This document shows positions 1 through 7,645 of a DNA stretch of 64,000 nucleotides, piece by piece (position 1 is the stretch's first letter; each line of letters opens with the position of its first letter). The notes below the pieces were generated by a model that did not search any database, was not told the DNA's origin, and saw only the letters and a program-made list of their open reading frames with translations. Location: assembly GCF_002240055.1 (NCBI RefSeq), contig NZ_CP016753.1, positions 1,116,001-1,180,000 on the forward strand. The letters are read 5' to 3'. Source of the stretch: Leptotrichia sp. oral taxon 498 (GTDB lineage: Bacteria > Fusobacteriota > Fusobacteriia > Fusobacteriales > Leptotrichiaceae). Both the position numbers and the translations under genes were made by a program.

Positions 1-300
1 AGAAAAAAAGCCATTGCATTAGGACAACAATACTTTGCCATTCAAACAAGAAAACAAGAAATTGCTGAAACTGATTTCAAAGAACTTTCAGAAGATGATA
101 GAAGATTAAAACTAAGAGAAGATGTAAAGGACTTTAATAAAAAATTGGCATTTGAAGCTCAAAATGTTGGTGTTCAGAATTTTACAAAATTCCAGAATTC
201 TGGTTATCAAGGATTGTACAACGGAGAAACAGCTGGAGATATAAAAAAAAGAAAAGCAAATAAAGAGCCTAATATGGCTCTTATTTTTCTATATTCTTAA
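1..300 (+). CDS. DinD-like DNA-damage-inducible protein, C-terminal part
   Basis: The reading frame is open at the window edge and ends at the TAA at 298-300. The visible 99 residues contain YFAIQTRKQE, LSEDDRRLKLRE and FQNSGYQGLYNGE, which resemble the conserved C-terminal half of the DinD (DNA damage-inducible protein D) family. DinD proteins are SOS-induced and act on RecA filaments in E. coli; that role is family knowledge. The last residues (about 88-99) are translated across a perfect terminator hairpin at 263-282, so the natural C-terminus may have been lost by a frameshift or truncation. The upstream part lies outside the window. Confidence 0.55.
   Translation, partial: RKKAIALGQQYFAIQTRKQEIAETDFKELSEDDRRLKLREDVKDFNKKLAFEAQNVGVQNFTKFQNSGYQGLYNGETAGDIKKRKANKEPNMALIFLYS
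263..288. terminator. Rho-independent terminator
   Basis: A perfect 7-bp stem (AAGAGCC at 263-269, GGCTCTT at 276-282) with a 6-nt loop is followed by ATTTTT. It overlaps the last codons of the DinD-like frame, which is one reason to suspect that this frame is truncated. It also overlaps the end of a short minus-strand frame (281-430). Confidence 0.75.
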
Positions 301-430
301 TAGCTGTTCCAATTTTTATTTTCAGAATTTTCAAATCCTGAAGTTTCATTTCTTCCAGCTCTATAGTTTTAATTTCTTTTAAATTCCGAATATCTTTTTC
401 ATCTAAGTTTTTGATTTTTAAATTTTTCAT
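281..430 (-). CDS. Small hypothetical protein (49 aa)
   Basis: A minus-strand frame of 49 codons starts at the ATG at 430-428, with a good ribosome binding site (GGAG, 7 nt upstream). The product is rich in Lys, Leu, Ile and Glu (starts MKNLKIKNLDEKDIRNLKE), looks helical, and has no signal peptide or membrane segment. I recognise no family. The frame ends inside the terminator hairpin of the convergent DinD-like gene. It may be a real small protein or a remnant; the Shine-Dalgarno sequence is the only positive evidence. Confidence 0.35.
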   Translation of the reverse strand: MKNLKIKNLDEKDIRNLKEIKTIELEEMKLQDLKILKIKIGTAIKNIEK

Positions 431-440
431 TTTAACTCCA

Positions 441-469
441 TTGTATTTTCAAGTTATCTGTGATAAAAT
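441..469 (+). promoter_or_regulatory. Candidate sigma-70 promoter
   Basis: TTGTAT (441-446) and TAAAAT (464-469) are separated by 17 bp. The promoter would drive a short transcript of about 110 nt that ends at the terminator at 556-589 and contains no convincing reading frame. Confidence 0.4.
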
Positions 470-475
470 GGTATA

Positions 476-589
476 TGGAAGTCAATTAAATATCGTTCTA
501 AAAACGTGTGGTTAAGATTAGTGCGTACTTTCGCACCATAAAGTAGTTTTGTTTATATCAATCCTTACGGTATTGATATTTTTTTTTAG
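476..589 (+). ncRNA. Possible small non-coding RNA
   Basis: Between a plausible promoter (441-469) and a strong terminator lies about 110 nt without an open frame. It holds a perfect small hairpin (GTGCG at 521-525 with CGCAC at 532-536). The terminator is an 8-bp stem (ATATCAAT at 556-563, ATTGATAT at 573-580) followed by nine T. I recognise no known RNA family. No 30-40 nt tandem repeats are present, so it is not an obvious type III antitoxin. Nothing else is visible between this point and the pseudogene at 648. Confidence 0.3.
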
Positions 590-647
590 AATATTTTAGA
601 AAAAATGAGGAGAAAATTATAAATAAAAAAATAAAGAAAAAGTAAAT

Positions 648-1061
648 AACATTACAAATAATGTCCAATCTAATGATATTTCTGTTCCGTCTAAATCTAA
701 CTCAGAAAAAAAGAATATGAAATAAAAGATATAGATGTTAAAAGAGAATTTAACAGCCTATATAAAAGGAACTTTGGTTAATACTGGAGGAGAAAAAGGA
801 CATTTTTTAAAAATTTCGATTCCTTGTTATGATGATGCTGGAAATGAATTGGGAAATGCACAGACAGAAGATACAGTTGACAATGTTGAAGTAAATGGAA
901 AGTGGGAATTTAAAGCTGCATTCATGGGAACAAAGCTAGAAAAATGTGATGTCGAACAAGCGAAAGTATCAGGATTAAAAAAAAGAAAGCTTTATAATTT
1001 AAGAATCTTTTTGCAATTTTTATTTTTGTATGTTTTTAAAAATTTTTTTCAAATAAAATAG
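648..1061 (+). pseudogene. FxLYD-domain protein remnant
   Basis: The open part (735-1061, 108 codons) encodes an FxLYD-like beta domain: a GTLVNTG strand, SIPCYDDAGNELG and GKWEFKA match the pattern of these extracytoplasmic domains. Upstream in the same frame, a Ser/Asn/Lys-rich linker can be read from 648 (starts NITNNVQSND) but is cut by TAA and TAG before 735. No signal peptide, lipobox or ribosome binding site remains. The last 28 residues are basic and hydrophobic and look unrelated to the domain. This is best read as a decayed gene for a surface protein; a functional short product from 735 is unlikely. Confidence 0.55.
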
Positions 1062-1079
1062 AGTGGCTATGACCACTCT
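1060..1079. terminator. Bidirectional terminator
   Basis: A perfect 7-bp stem (AGAGTGG at 1060-1066, CCACTCT at 1073-1079) lies between convergent genes. On the minus strand it is followed by a T-rich stretch (ATTTTATTT), so it most likely ends the asd/ABC transporter operon. Confidence 0.7.
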
Positions 1080-1098
1080 GAAATTATATTTAAATTTA

Positions 1099-1845
1099 TT
1101 ACTTTTTCAACATTCTAAATAAAAATTCTTTCGTCCTATTGTGTTTTGGTTTCTCAAAAATAATTTCTGGCTTATCATCTTCTAGAATTATCCCTTGATC
1201 CATGAAAACTACTCTACTTGAAACATCATGAGCAAAATCCATTTCGTGTGTAACAACGATCATTGTAAGTCCACTTTTGGCTAAATCTTTCATTACTTTT
1301 AAAACTTCTCCAACCATTTCAGGATCTAGTGCAGATGTTGGTTCATCAAATAGTAGTACTTCTGGTTCCATTGACAAGGCTCTTGCAATTGCAACCCTTT
1401 GCTTTTGACCACCTGAGATTTGATTTGGTTTTGCATTAATAAATCTTGACATTCCAACTTTTCCTAAAAATTTTTTTGCCACTTTTTCAGCTTCTTGCCT
1501 AGTTCTTTTCAAAACTTTCATTTGTCCAATAACGCAGTTATCTAGGACACTCAAATTATTGAATAAATTGAATTGCTGAAAGACCATTCCAACTTTTTCT
1601 CTCAACTCAACCAAAGGAACATCGCCATTCAATACATCTTTTCCGTGGATTAAGATTTGCCCACTAGTAGGCGTTTCTAGTAAATTTATACATCTTAAAA
1701 GCGTAGATTTTCCACTTCCAGAAGAACCTATTATACTCACGACTTCTCCTTCGTGTACATTAAAGTTTATATCTTTTAAAACCGTTCTATTCCCAAAATC
1801 TTTTCTTATATTCTTAATTTCTATTACTTTTTGTTTATCTGACAT
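1099..1845 (-). CDS. Amino acid ABC transporter ATP-binding protein
   Basis: This 248-residue ATPase of the polar amino acid uptake (GlnQ/ArtP) family powers import through the fused permease encoded just upstream. Walker A is GSSGSGKST (residues 40-48), the Q-loop lies in VFQQFNLF (about 88-95), the signature is ISGGQKQR (about 143-150), Walker B is LLFDEP with the D-loop SALD (about 164-174), and the H-loop His is in VVTHE. All motifs are intact and the length is normal. Its start overlaps the preceding stop by one base, with an AGGAG site inside that gene, so translation is probably coupled. Its operon with asd behind a lysine riboswitch suggests lysine or another basic amino acid as substrate; that is inference. 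Confidence 0.95.
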   Translation of the reverse strand: MSDKQKVIEIKNIRKDFGNRTVLKDINFNVHEGEVVSIIGSSGSGKSTLLRCINLLETPTSGQILIHGKDVLNGDVPLVELREKVGMVFQQFNLFNNLSVLDNCVIGQMKVLKRTRQEAEKVAKKFLGKVGMSRFINAKPNQISGGQKQRVAIARALSMEPEVLLFDEPTSALDPEMVGEVLKVMKDLAKSGLTMIVVTHEMDFAHDVSSRVVFMDQGIILEDDKPEIIFEKPKHNRTKEFLFRMLKK

Positions 1846-3416
1846 TATTTCTCTCCTTCTTCAACTTCTTCTAAAAATTCAAATGTTTGAGGCCCATCTA
1901 TTTTTTTCTCAAGTTGTTTTAGAAGTAGTGATAATGTAAATGTTAAGAAGAAGTAAATCACACTTGTTATGATAAATACTTCATAGTATCTCGAATATGT
2001 TCCTGCAACAGATTTTGAAATAAAGAATAATTCTGTAACGCTGATTACGTTTAGTACAGAAGTATCTTTAATATTTACAATAAATTCATTTCCAATCATC
2101 GGTAAAATATTTCTAAACATTTGTGGGAAAATTATGCTCTTCATTGTTTGGAAATTTGTCATTCCAATCGCTTTTGCGGCTTCAAATTGCCCTTTATCAA
2201 TTGAATCAATTCCACCTCTTATAATCTCACTCATATAAGCTCCAGTATTTATCGAAACAATAAACAACGCAGCCACAATTGGAGATAAATTTAATCCAAA
2301 CACTTGCGACAATCCATAATAAATTACCATTGACTGCACCATCATCGGAGTTCCTCTAAACACTGCAATATATATTGCAAATAATTTATTTAAGATATAA
2401 AATCCTGCTTTTTTGGCTTTAGAAGTTCTGTTATCTGCTTCAGCTTCCACTTGTCTTGACAAGGCAACCACCATTCCAATTAAAAATCCAACCACAGTTC
2501 CTGTTAATGAAATAAATAGTGTCATAATTGTCCCTTTAACAAATTGATGCCAGTTTTTTTGAATAAAGAATGCAACCCATTCAAAAAATGATCTTGAAGT
2601 ATTCCCAGGTTGTGTTTTTATCGCCTTTTCCATTATTTTTTGTCTTGCTTTTGGAGTCAAATCTTCATCAAGTATTTTATTTACTTTCTCTTCTAATTCT
2701 GTATTTCCCAGTTTCATTCCAATCGCAACATTTACTTCTGAAGTTTCATACTTAAATCCTGTATTTTTATCAAATGATATAAATGTTAAATTTGGATTTG
2801 AATATTGAGCTGCCATCGCTCCTGGTCTTTCTGATACATATCCATCAATTTTATTGGAATTTAGAGCAACTATCATCGCTGGGAAACTTTCCATCGCAGT
2901 CTGCTTACTAACACCTTTCATTTGATCAATTACATCATAGTGCAATGTGTTTAACTGTCCTGTAATTCTTGCTCCCGAAAAATCATTGATTGATTTTGCT
3001 TTAGCATATTTTCCATTTTTCTTAACAACTACTACTAAATCTGATTCATAATACGGTTTGGTAAATAATAGACTTTGTTTTCTTTCAGGCGTTGCCGACA
3101 TACCAGCTATTACTAAATCAACTTTCCCAGATGTCAGCGCGGGTCCTAACAAAGCATCCCATTCTGTTTTTACTATTACTAACTTTTTCCCTAATTTTTT
3201 AGCTATAACTTTAGCTATTTCAACATCGTAACCGCCACAGTATCCACCATTAGTTGGTACTGCACCATTTTTATTCGTGTCTTGGAACCAGTTGAATGGA
3301 GCGTACCCACACTCCATTCCCACTTTAATTTCATTACTTGCACTATACCCTGTTACGAATGTCAACATAAAAATTAAGAATACTATTAATCTACTTTTTA
3401 TCTTGTTCATTCTCAT
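1845..3416 (-). CDS. Fused substrate-binding protein / ABC permease for amino acids
   Basis: This is a 523-residue fusion of the GlnP type. Residues 1-26 form a signal peptide, about 29-268 form a solute-binding domain of family 3 (SBP_bac_3), and about 285-515 form a BPD_transp_1 permease with several membrane helices. The EAA loop that docks to the ATPase is visible as [15 protein letters not shown]. Binding protein and membrane channel are therefore one polypeptide, held in the cytoplasmic membrane with the receptor outside. It starts 8 bp after asd and overlaps the ATPase gene by one base. Substrate cannot be read directly; the operon and the displaced lysine riboswitch favour lysine or a basic amino acid. 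The start could also be the second Met (residue 3). Confidence 0.93.
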   Translation of the reverse strand: MRMNKIKSRLIVFLIFMLTFVTGYSASNEIKVGMECGYAPFNWFQDTNKNGAVPTNGGYCGGYDVEIAKVIAKKLGKKLVIVKTEWDALLGPALTSGKVDLVIAGMSATPERKQSLLFTKPYYESDLVVVVKKNGKYAKAKSINDFSGARITGQLNTLHYDVIDQMKGVSKQTAMESFPAMIVALNSNKIDGYVSERPGAMAAQYSNPNLTFISFDKNTGFKYETSEVNVAIGMKLGNTELEEKVNKILDEDLTPKARQKIMEKAIKTQPGNTSRSFFEWVAFFIQKNWHQFVKGTIMTLFISLTGTVVGFLIGMVVALSRQVEAEADNRTSKAKKAGFYILNKLFAIYIAVFRGTPMMVQSMVIYYGLSQVFGLNLSPIVAALFIVSINTGAYMSEIIRGGIDSIDKGQFEAAKAIGMTNFQTMKSIIFPQMFRNILPMIGNEFIVNIKDTSVLNVISVTELFFISKSVAGTYSRYYEVFIITSVIYFFLTFTLSLLLKQLEKKIDGPQTFEFLEEVEEGEK

Positions 3417-3424
3417 TTTTATTC

Positions 3425-4426
3425 TTACAATGCTCCTTCTTTAATTAATGTTTCGGCAATTTGAATTGTATTTGTTGCCGCACCTTTTCTTATGTTGTCT
3501 GCAACTACCCATAAATTTAATCCATTATCAACAGTATCATCTCTTCTTATTCTACCAACATAAACTTCATCAGTATCTTGTGCTGTTATTGGCATTGGAT
3601 AAACTTTGTTTTTACCATCATTTTGAACGATTACACCTTCTTTTTCTTCAAATGCTTTAACTACATCTTCTAATTCAAAAGGTTTTTCCAATTCAACATT
3701 TACAGAAACTCCATGTCCAAATTTAACTGGAATTCTAACACAAGTTGCTGTAACTTTTAAATCTGGTAAACTTAAAATTTTTCTTGTTTCATTTATCATT
3801 TTTTCTTCTTCTTTTGTATATCCATTTTCTAAAAATACATCAATGTGTGGCAATGCATTGAAAGCTATTTGATGAGGGAAATTTGTTGATGGTTTTCCTT
3901 GTAAATTATTTTCTAAATCATCTAATCCTTTTTTTCCAGCTCCTGCAACTGCTTGATAAGTTGAGTAAATTACTCTTTTTAATCTATATTTATCTTGCAA
4001 TACTTTTAAAATTGGCATTACTTGAATTGTTGAACAATTTGGGTTTGCAATAATTCCTCTGTGATTTTTCAATGCTTCTGGATTTGCTTCAGGTACAACT
4101 AAAGGAATGTCTTTATCCATTCTCCAAGCACTACTATTATCCACTACTACAGCACCTTTATCTCTAAATTTAGGTGCGAACTCTTTAGAAATTCCTCCTC
4201 CTGCTGAGAATAAAGCTACATCAATATCTTCTTTAATATTTTCGTCTTTCAATTCGATTACTGTGTATTCTTTTCCTCCCCAATTTACAACTTTTCCAGC
4301 CGATCTAGCCGATGCATAAAGATATAAATTTTCCACTGGGAAATTTCTTTCTTTTAATACTTTTAAAAATGTTTGCCCTACTAATCCTGTTGCTCCAACT
4401 ACTGCTACGTTATATTTTTTACTCAT
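3425..4426 (-). CDS. asd: Aspartate-semialdehyde dehydrogenase
   Basis: Asd reduces aspartyl phosphate to aspartate semialdehyde with NADPH, the branch point to lysine/diaminopimelate, threonine and methionine. The 333-residue product has the N-terminal nucleotide-binding loop GATGLVGQ (11-18), the catalytic Cys131 in NPNCSTIQ, and the RIPVKFGHG segment with the active-site His. It matches the family in length. A strong AGGAGG site precedes the ATG. It is the first gene of an operon with the amino acid ABC transporter. Its native control was probably the lysine riboswitch at 6453-6621, now separated from it by a 1.75 kb IS element; a promoter at 4487-4515 now sits directly upstream. Confidence 0.96.
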   Translation of the reverse strand: MSKKYNVAVVGATGLVGQTFLKVLKERNFPVENLYLYASARSAGKVVNWGGKEYTVIELKDENIKEDIDVALFSAGGGISKEFAPKFRDKGAVVVDNSSAWRMDKDIPLVVPEANPEALKNHRGIIANPNCSTIQVMPILKVLQDKYRLKRVIYSTYQAVAGAGKKGLDDLENNLQGKPSTNFPHQIAFNALPHIDVFLENGYTKEEEKMINETRKILSLPDLKVTATCVRIPVKFGHGVSVNVELEKPFELEDVVKAFEEKEGVIVQNDGKNKVYPMPITAQDTDEVYVGRIRRDDTVDNGLNLWVVADNIRKGAATNTIQIAETLIKEGAL

Positions 4427-4480
4427 TATACTTTCTCCTCCTAGTAATTTTTATTATTTATTAAAAATTTTGTTTTTACT

Positions 4481-4544
4481 GGTTAAATTATATCACAAAA
4501 ATTTTATTTTTTCACTTTTTTTTAGAAAAAAGCAATTCATTTCC
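4481..4544 (-). repeat. Fossil left end of an IS200/IS605 element
   Basis: Read on the minus strand, this segment contains AATGAATTGCTTTTTT, a TAAAAAAAA stretch, a GAAAAAA stretch and GTGATATAATTTA. These come in the same order and almost the same spacing as the left ends of the two IS copies (6190-6260 minus, 7828-7885 plus). The outermost 45 nt of a normal left end are missing. The remnant abuts the right end of IS copy 1. Confidence 0.6.
4487..4515 (-). promoter_or_regulatory. Promoter upstream of asd, resembling an IS left-end promoter
   Basis: On the minus strand GTGAAA (4515-4510) and TATAAT (4492-4487) are spaced by 17 bp, 60 bp upstream of the asd start. The same arrangement (TTGAAA, 17 bp, TATAAT or TACAAT) occurs in the left ends of both IS200/IS605 copies, and the surrounding sequence aligns with those left ends. 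Confidence 0.6.
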
Positions 4545-4546
4545 TA

Positions 4547-4661
4547 AGTGAACTACTCCCGCTTTTAGAAGCGGGAGCTTCTTGGGAAGTATCTGCTTTT
4601 GCTAGCCAAATATATTTACCAAGCTCTTCGGGTAGTTCCTACCCTGTCTTCTTTTATTTTC
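4547..4661 (-). ncRNA. Right end and putative omega RNA of TnpB copy 1
   Basis: After the tnpB stop, the minus strand carries two strong hairpins: GGGTAG/CTACCC, and a 9-bp stem with CTCCCGCTT and AAGCGGGAG (4556-4577). The IS right end follows. In studied TnpB systems this region forms the guide scaffold, and the sequence just outside the right end is the guide. Here the guide would begin about TAGGAAATGAATTGC, i.e. fossil left-end sequence. The exact boundary is uncertain by one or two bases. Confidence 0.55.
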
Positions 4662-5759
4662 TTAATATTTCAACATCGCTTTTCCAATGTTTCTTATATT
4701 CAATGCCGCATTGTAATCTCTGTCAATTTCAATTCCACAGCACTCACATTTATAACTTCTTTCTGATAATTTCAGCTCCTCTTTAATATTTCCACATTTA
4801 CTGCAAGTTTTCGACGATGGAAACCACTTATCTATCTTCAAAAATTGTTTCCCTAAAAACATCAACTTGTACTCAAGCATTTTCAAAAACATTCCCCATC
4901 CATTGTCTCCTACACTTTTACCAAAATTTAATGCCTGACTTATCCCTTTCATATTCAAATCCTCAACAACCACAGCATTATACTCTTTAGATAATTTTTT
5001 CGATAATTTATGTAGAAAATCTCTTCGACAATTTTTGATATACTCATGCAATTTTGATATTTTTGATTTTTGCTTATACCAATTTTTAGAAAATTTCACT
5101 TTTCTTGACAATGATTTTTGTAATTCTTTCAATTTTTTCTCCAATATCCTAAAATATCTTGGATAATCAGCCCTTTGGTTTTCAGAACTGACAAATAATT
5201 CAGACATTGAAAAATCAAGTCCAATCACTTTATCATTACTTGGATTTTTTTTGATTTCTTTTTCAAATTTCGTCAAAATAGAAACATAGTAATTTCCATT
5301 ACTGTTTGTCAATGTTACCGACTTTATTCTGTAATCCTTTGGCATTTCTCTATGATATTTCAATTTGACTTTTTTCAATTTTGGCAAAACCAAATATTTG
5401 TTTTCTTCAATTCGTATCGAATTATTCACACAATTTGTCGTGTAACTTTTAACATTATTCTTTTTAGATTTGAACCTTGGAAACTTCGCTCTTTTCTGAA
5501 AAAAATTTGTAAACGATCGTTTTACATTCAATTGAGCATTTGAAAGTGCCAGACTGTCCACTTCTTTTAAAAATTGATTTTCACTTTTCAAACTGGCAGG
5601 TGTAATTATTTTATTTTTTCCAGTTTCTTCATAAAATTTATTTGCAGCATATAAAATCGTATTGTAAACAAAACGAACACATCCAAAAGTCTTATTTATC
5701 AATAATTCTTGTTCCTTATTTGGGTAAATTCTATATTTGAATGCTAAATTATATTTCAT
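4662..5759 (-). CDS. tnpB: RNA-guided endonuclease TnpB (IS605 OrfB), copy 1
   Basis: This 365-residue TnpB belongs to the IS605 OrfB family, compact RuvC nucleases guided by an RNA from the transposon right end. It begins with the usual NLAFKYRIYPNKEQ helix-turn-helix. The RuvC acidic residues are D182 (GLDFSMSE) and E266 (VVVEDLNM), with the third in IDRDYNAALNI (346-354). The zinc knuckle uses C319/C322 and C338/C341. A strong AAAGGAGG site lies 4 nt after tnpA. It differs from copy 2 (7949-9046) at only a small number of residues. All catalytic residues are present, so it is likely active. Confidence 0.95.
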   Translation of the reverse strand: MKYNLAFKYRIYPNKEQELLINKTFGCVRFVYNTILYAANKFYEETGKNKIITPASLKSENQFLKEVDSLALSNAQLNVKRSFTNFFQKRAKFPRFKSKKNNVKSYTTNCVNNSIRIEENKYLVLPKLKKVKLKYHREMPKDYRIKSVTLTNSNGNYYVSILTKFEKEIKKNPSNDKVIGLDFSMSELFVSSENQRADYPRYFRILEKKLKELQKSLSRKVKFSKNWYKQKSKISKLHEYIKNCRRDFLHKLSKKLSKEYNAVVVEDLNMKGISQALNFGKSVGDNGWGMFLKMLEYKLMFLGKQFLKIDKWFPSSKTCSKCGNIKEELKLSERSYKCECCGIEIDRDYNAALNIRNIGKAMLKY

Positions 5760-5763
5760 AAAA

Positions 5764-6162
5764 TTACACCTCCTTTTGATTTTGAATATATTTTTTAATT
5801 ATCTCTAACGGTGCACCTCCAACACTTACAACTAAGTAACTTCTACTCCAAAAATATTCTTCCCACAATCTTCCCCTTATTTCAGGAAATTCTTTTTTTA
5901 TCAACCTGCTGGAAGCACTTTTGTAAGTATTTACAAACTTAGAAAGTTCAGTATTAGGCATAGCATTAATCAACATATGAATGTGATCAACATCATGTTC
6001 CCATTCTTTAAGAACAATGTTATACTTCGGACATATTTTTTCAAAAATCTCTTTCAATCTATTAGAAATTTCATCATTAATTACTTCTCTTCGATACTTT
6101 ATACAAAAAATCATATGATAATTTATATCAAATACTGAATGATAATTGCTATTATATGACAT
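5764..6162 (-). CDS. tnpA: IS200/IS605 transposase TnpA (Y1 HUH)
   Basis: TnpA is the single-strand DNA transposase that cuts and joins element ends through a covalent phosphotyrosine. The 132-residue protein has the HUH metal site H60-I61-H62 in DVDHIHMLI and the nucleophile Y125 in KKYIQNQ. The family length is about 130-155, so it is complete. Its promoter (6199-6227) sits inside the IS left end and tnpB follows by 4 nt. It is the only tnpA in the window and could in principle also mobilise the tnpA-less copy 2. Confidence 0.95.
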   Translation of the reverse strand: MSYNSNYHSVFDINYHMIFCIKYRREVINDEISNRLKEIFEKICPKYNIVLKEWEHDVDHIHMLINAMPNTELSKFVNTYKSASSRLIKKEFPEIRGRLWEEYFWSRSYLVVSVGGAPLEIIKKYIQNQKEV

Positions 6163-6198
6163 TATTATTACCTACTTTTATATTATTTCACTGAATAA

Positions 6199-6227
6199 AT
6201 TATATCATAAATATATCCTTTTTTCAA
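6199..6227 (-). promoter_or_regulatory. tnpA promoter inside the IS left end
   Basis: On the minus strand TTGAAA (6227-6222) and TATAAT (6204-6199) are spaced by exactly 17 bp, 37 bp upstream of the tnpA start. The equivalent elements in copy 2 are TTGAAA and TACAAT. Confidence 0.75.
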
Positions 6228-6382
6228 TTTTTTTTACAAAAAAAAGCAATTCATCTCCCGCTTGTAGAAAGCCTACGACTTCTTGCTATCTTTTGTTAAA
6301 TGAAAAAACTTCTTGCCAATATTTGTTAGAGTTCAAAAATTTCATATTTTTACAAAATTTCCTTTTCTAAAAGTTTTTTTAT

Positions 6383-6416
6383 ATAAATAAAAAATGCTGA
6401 TAACGAACATCAGCAT
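6383..6416 (-). terminator. Terminator of the lysine riboswitch
   Basis: A perfect 8-bp stem (ATGCTGAT at 6394-6401, ATCAGCAT at 6409-6416) is followed on the minus strand by TTTTTTATTTAT. It lies about 40 nt after the aptamer, as expected for a riboswitch that controls transcription termination. Confidence 0.85.
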
Positions 6417-6452
6417 ATAAAATATATAATCTAAAATAAAATCACATTTATA

Positions 6453-6621
6453 TATCTGACAGCTCACCATTACATGTTATAATGGCAGTTCTATAGATAT
6501 TCTCCATAGACCCAGCAGCAAAGTTCATCACTCTTCCTGCTTCGGCGATTTCCCCTTTCAAATTATTTCATTGAATTGACTTTCTCAATAAATCTACTCT
6601 TAAAAACCGCGCCTCTATCTT
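6453..6621 (-). promoter_or_regulatory. Lysine riboswitch (L box)
   Basis: Read on the minus strand from 6621 to 6453, the segment carries, in the right order, the conserved blocks of the lysine aptamer: AGAGGCGCGG, AGAGTAGATT, GAAAGGGGAAATCGCCGAAG, CTGCTGGG, ACTGCC and GGTGAGCTGTC. A consensus promoter precedes it and a terminator follows it. In other bacteria it turns off lysine synthesis or uptake genes when lysine is high. The next genes downstream on this strand, beyond the IS element, are asd and the amino acid transporter, so these were most likely its original targets. The rest of 6301-6832 shows no gene. Confidence 0.88.
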
Positions 6622-6626
6622 GTAAC

Positions 6627-6655
6627 ATTATACTAAATTTTTTTTAACTTGTAAA
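6627..6655 (-). promoter_or_regulatory. Promoter of the lysine riboswitch leader
   Basis: TTTACA (6655-6650) and TATAAT (6632-6627) on the minus strand, spaced by 17 bp, place the transcript start a few bases before the aptamer. Confidence 0.8.
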
Positions 6656-6832
6656 CAGTTCAAAGAAAGTTTTTTCTTAATATAGAAATATCAAATATAA
6701 AAAAGTCTACATTTTACTTTCTTTCTTTTTAAAAAAGTAATGAAAATTATCAAAATACATATTTAATCAAAATTTATTTTGTTAAATATTAATATTATTT
6801 AAATAATTTTTTCTAATTTATTAATAATTAAT

Positions 6833-7357
6833 TTAGTCAATTTCAAAATCTAATATTTCCCCTGTATTTGCATCAATTTTATATTCTTTTTTAGTATTTC
6901 CTTCTATAAGATCTACTTCATAGACCAGCTTTCCTTTTTTTCTTTCAAGTTCGATACTTTTGAAAGTTGCATTTGGAGCTTGTTTTTTTGCTATGCTTTT
7001 TGCCTGCTCAACTGAAATTTTTGTATTTGTTATCGCAGGATTTAGTTCATCATCATCTGTATCTGTTTTTGCTCTAAAAATCTTCCCTGTATTTGCATCA
7101 ATTTTATATTCTTTTTTAGTGTTAGTGTTTCCTTCCCACAATTCAATGTCATATACAGATCCTCTTTTTGTATTTTCTAATTTCACTTTTTTTAATTGTC
7201 CATTCGGTGTATTTTTTTTAGCGATTTTGACAGCTTCTTCCCGACTGATTTTTGTTGCAATATTTCGATTATTTGAAGTTGCACCGTATGCAAGTAATCC
7301 TCCTAGTAATAAAAAACTTAAAATTCCTGTTTTAAAAAAATTTTTTTGATTTTTCAT
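6833..7357 (-). CDS. Exported protein with two PepSY domains
   Basis: This is a 174-residue protein with a signal peptide (about 1-27, hydrophobic core LSFLLLGGLLAYGA). Two tandem PepSY repeats follow (about 37-95 and 108-173). Each has the pattern A..IAKK.AP(N).. , a Y(D/E)(I/V)(E/D)L.EGNT strand and KEYKIDANTG at its end. PepSY domains are thought to bind or restrain peptidases or act as envelope sensors; the exact job here is unknown. An 11-bp direct-repeat operator upstream (7472-7504) matches one upstream of the PAP2 gene next to the two-component system at 14.3-16.3 kb, so the gene is probably in that regulon. Confidence 0.85.
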   Translation of the reverse strand: MKNQKNFFKTGILSFLLLGGLLAYGATSNNRNIATKISREEAVKIAKKNTPNGQLKKVKLENTKRGSVYDIELWEGNTNTKKEYKIDANTGKIFRAKTDTDDDELNPAITNTKISVEQAKSIAKKQAPNATFKSIELERKKGKLVYEVDLIEGNTKKEYKIDANTGEILDFEID

Positions 7358-7471
7358 AGCACCATCTCCTTATAATTTTTTTTATTTTAAATATCAAAAT
7401 TATATCTTTTTATTTTTTTAAATAAAGATATAATATTCTTGATATAACTATAATATCATAAAAAAGATATT

Positions 7472-7504
7472 TTTTGAATGAATTTAAACTGAATAAATTT
7501 TATA
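7472..7504. promoter_or_regulatory. OmpR/PmrA-type direct-repeat operator
   Basis: Three adjacent 11-bp units start at 7472 (TTTTGAATGAA), 7483 (TTTAAACTGAA) and 7494 (TAAATTTTATA). Eleven-base spacing is typical for OmpR/PhoB-family regulators. On the minus strand the repeats lie upstream of -10-like sequences (TATGATATTATAG) in front of the PepSY gene. The same repeats and downstream context occur at 14269-14301. Confidence 0.55.
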
Positions 7505-7645
7505 AAAAAGAAACTTGAAAAACTGAAATTTGTCTTTTAAAAGATTTTAGCTATTATTCTCTAAATTTTAAATTATTTAACATATTTTATGCTTAAAAAT
7601 TATAAATTAATCGGTACATACATAAGAAAATTTGCAGTAGCAAGA

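Larger units (their letters stand above)
4547..6300 (-). mobile_element. IS200/IS605 family element, copy 1 (tnpA + tnpB)
   Basis: The element is transcribed on the minus strand with tnpA followed by tnpB. Its ends were set by comparison with copy 2 (7783-9161). The shared left end stops at TTTAAC (6300-6295) and the shared right end stops at GTTCACT (4553-4547), after which flanks diverge. Both left flanks read TTTAAC, a candidate insertion/target-adjacent motif. As usual for Y1 transposons there are no terminal inverted repeats or target duplications, but subterminal hairpins are present. It lies between a lysine riboswitch and asd. Confidence 0.88.

Noticed and set aside
476-589. Type III toxin-antitoxin RNA
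   Set aside because: No tandem repeats of 30-40 nt and no ToxN-like gene follow the terminator.
2570-2755. Short frames opposite the ABC transporter, asd, carB, flotillin and other genes
   Set aside because: They are shadows of strongly supported genes, lack ribosome binding sites and show low-complexity Phe/Leu/Ser composition.
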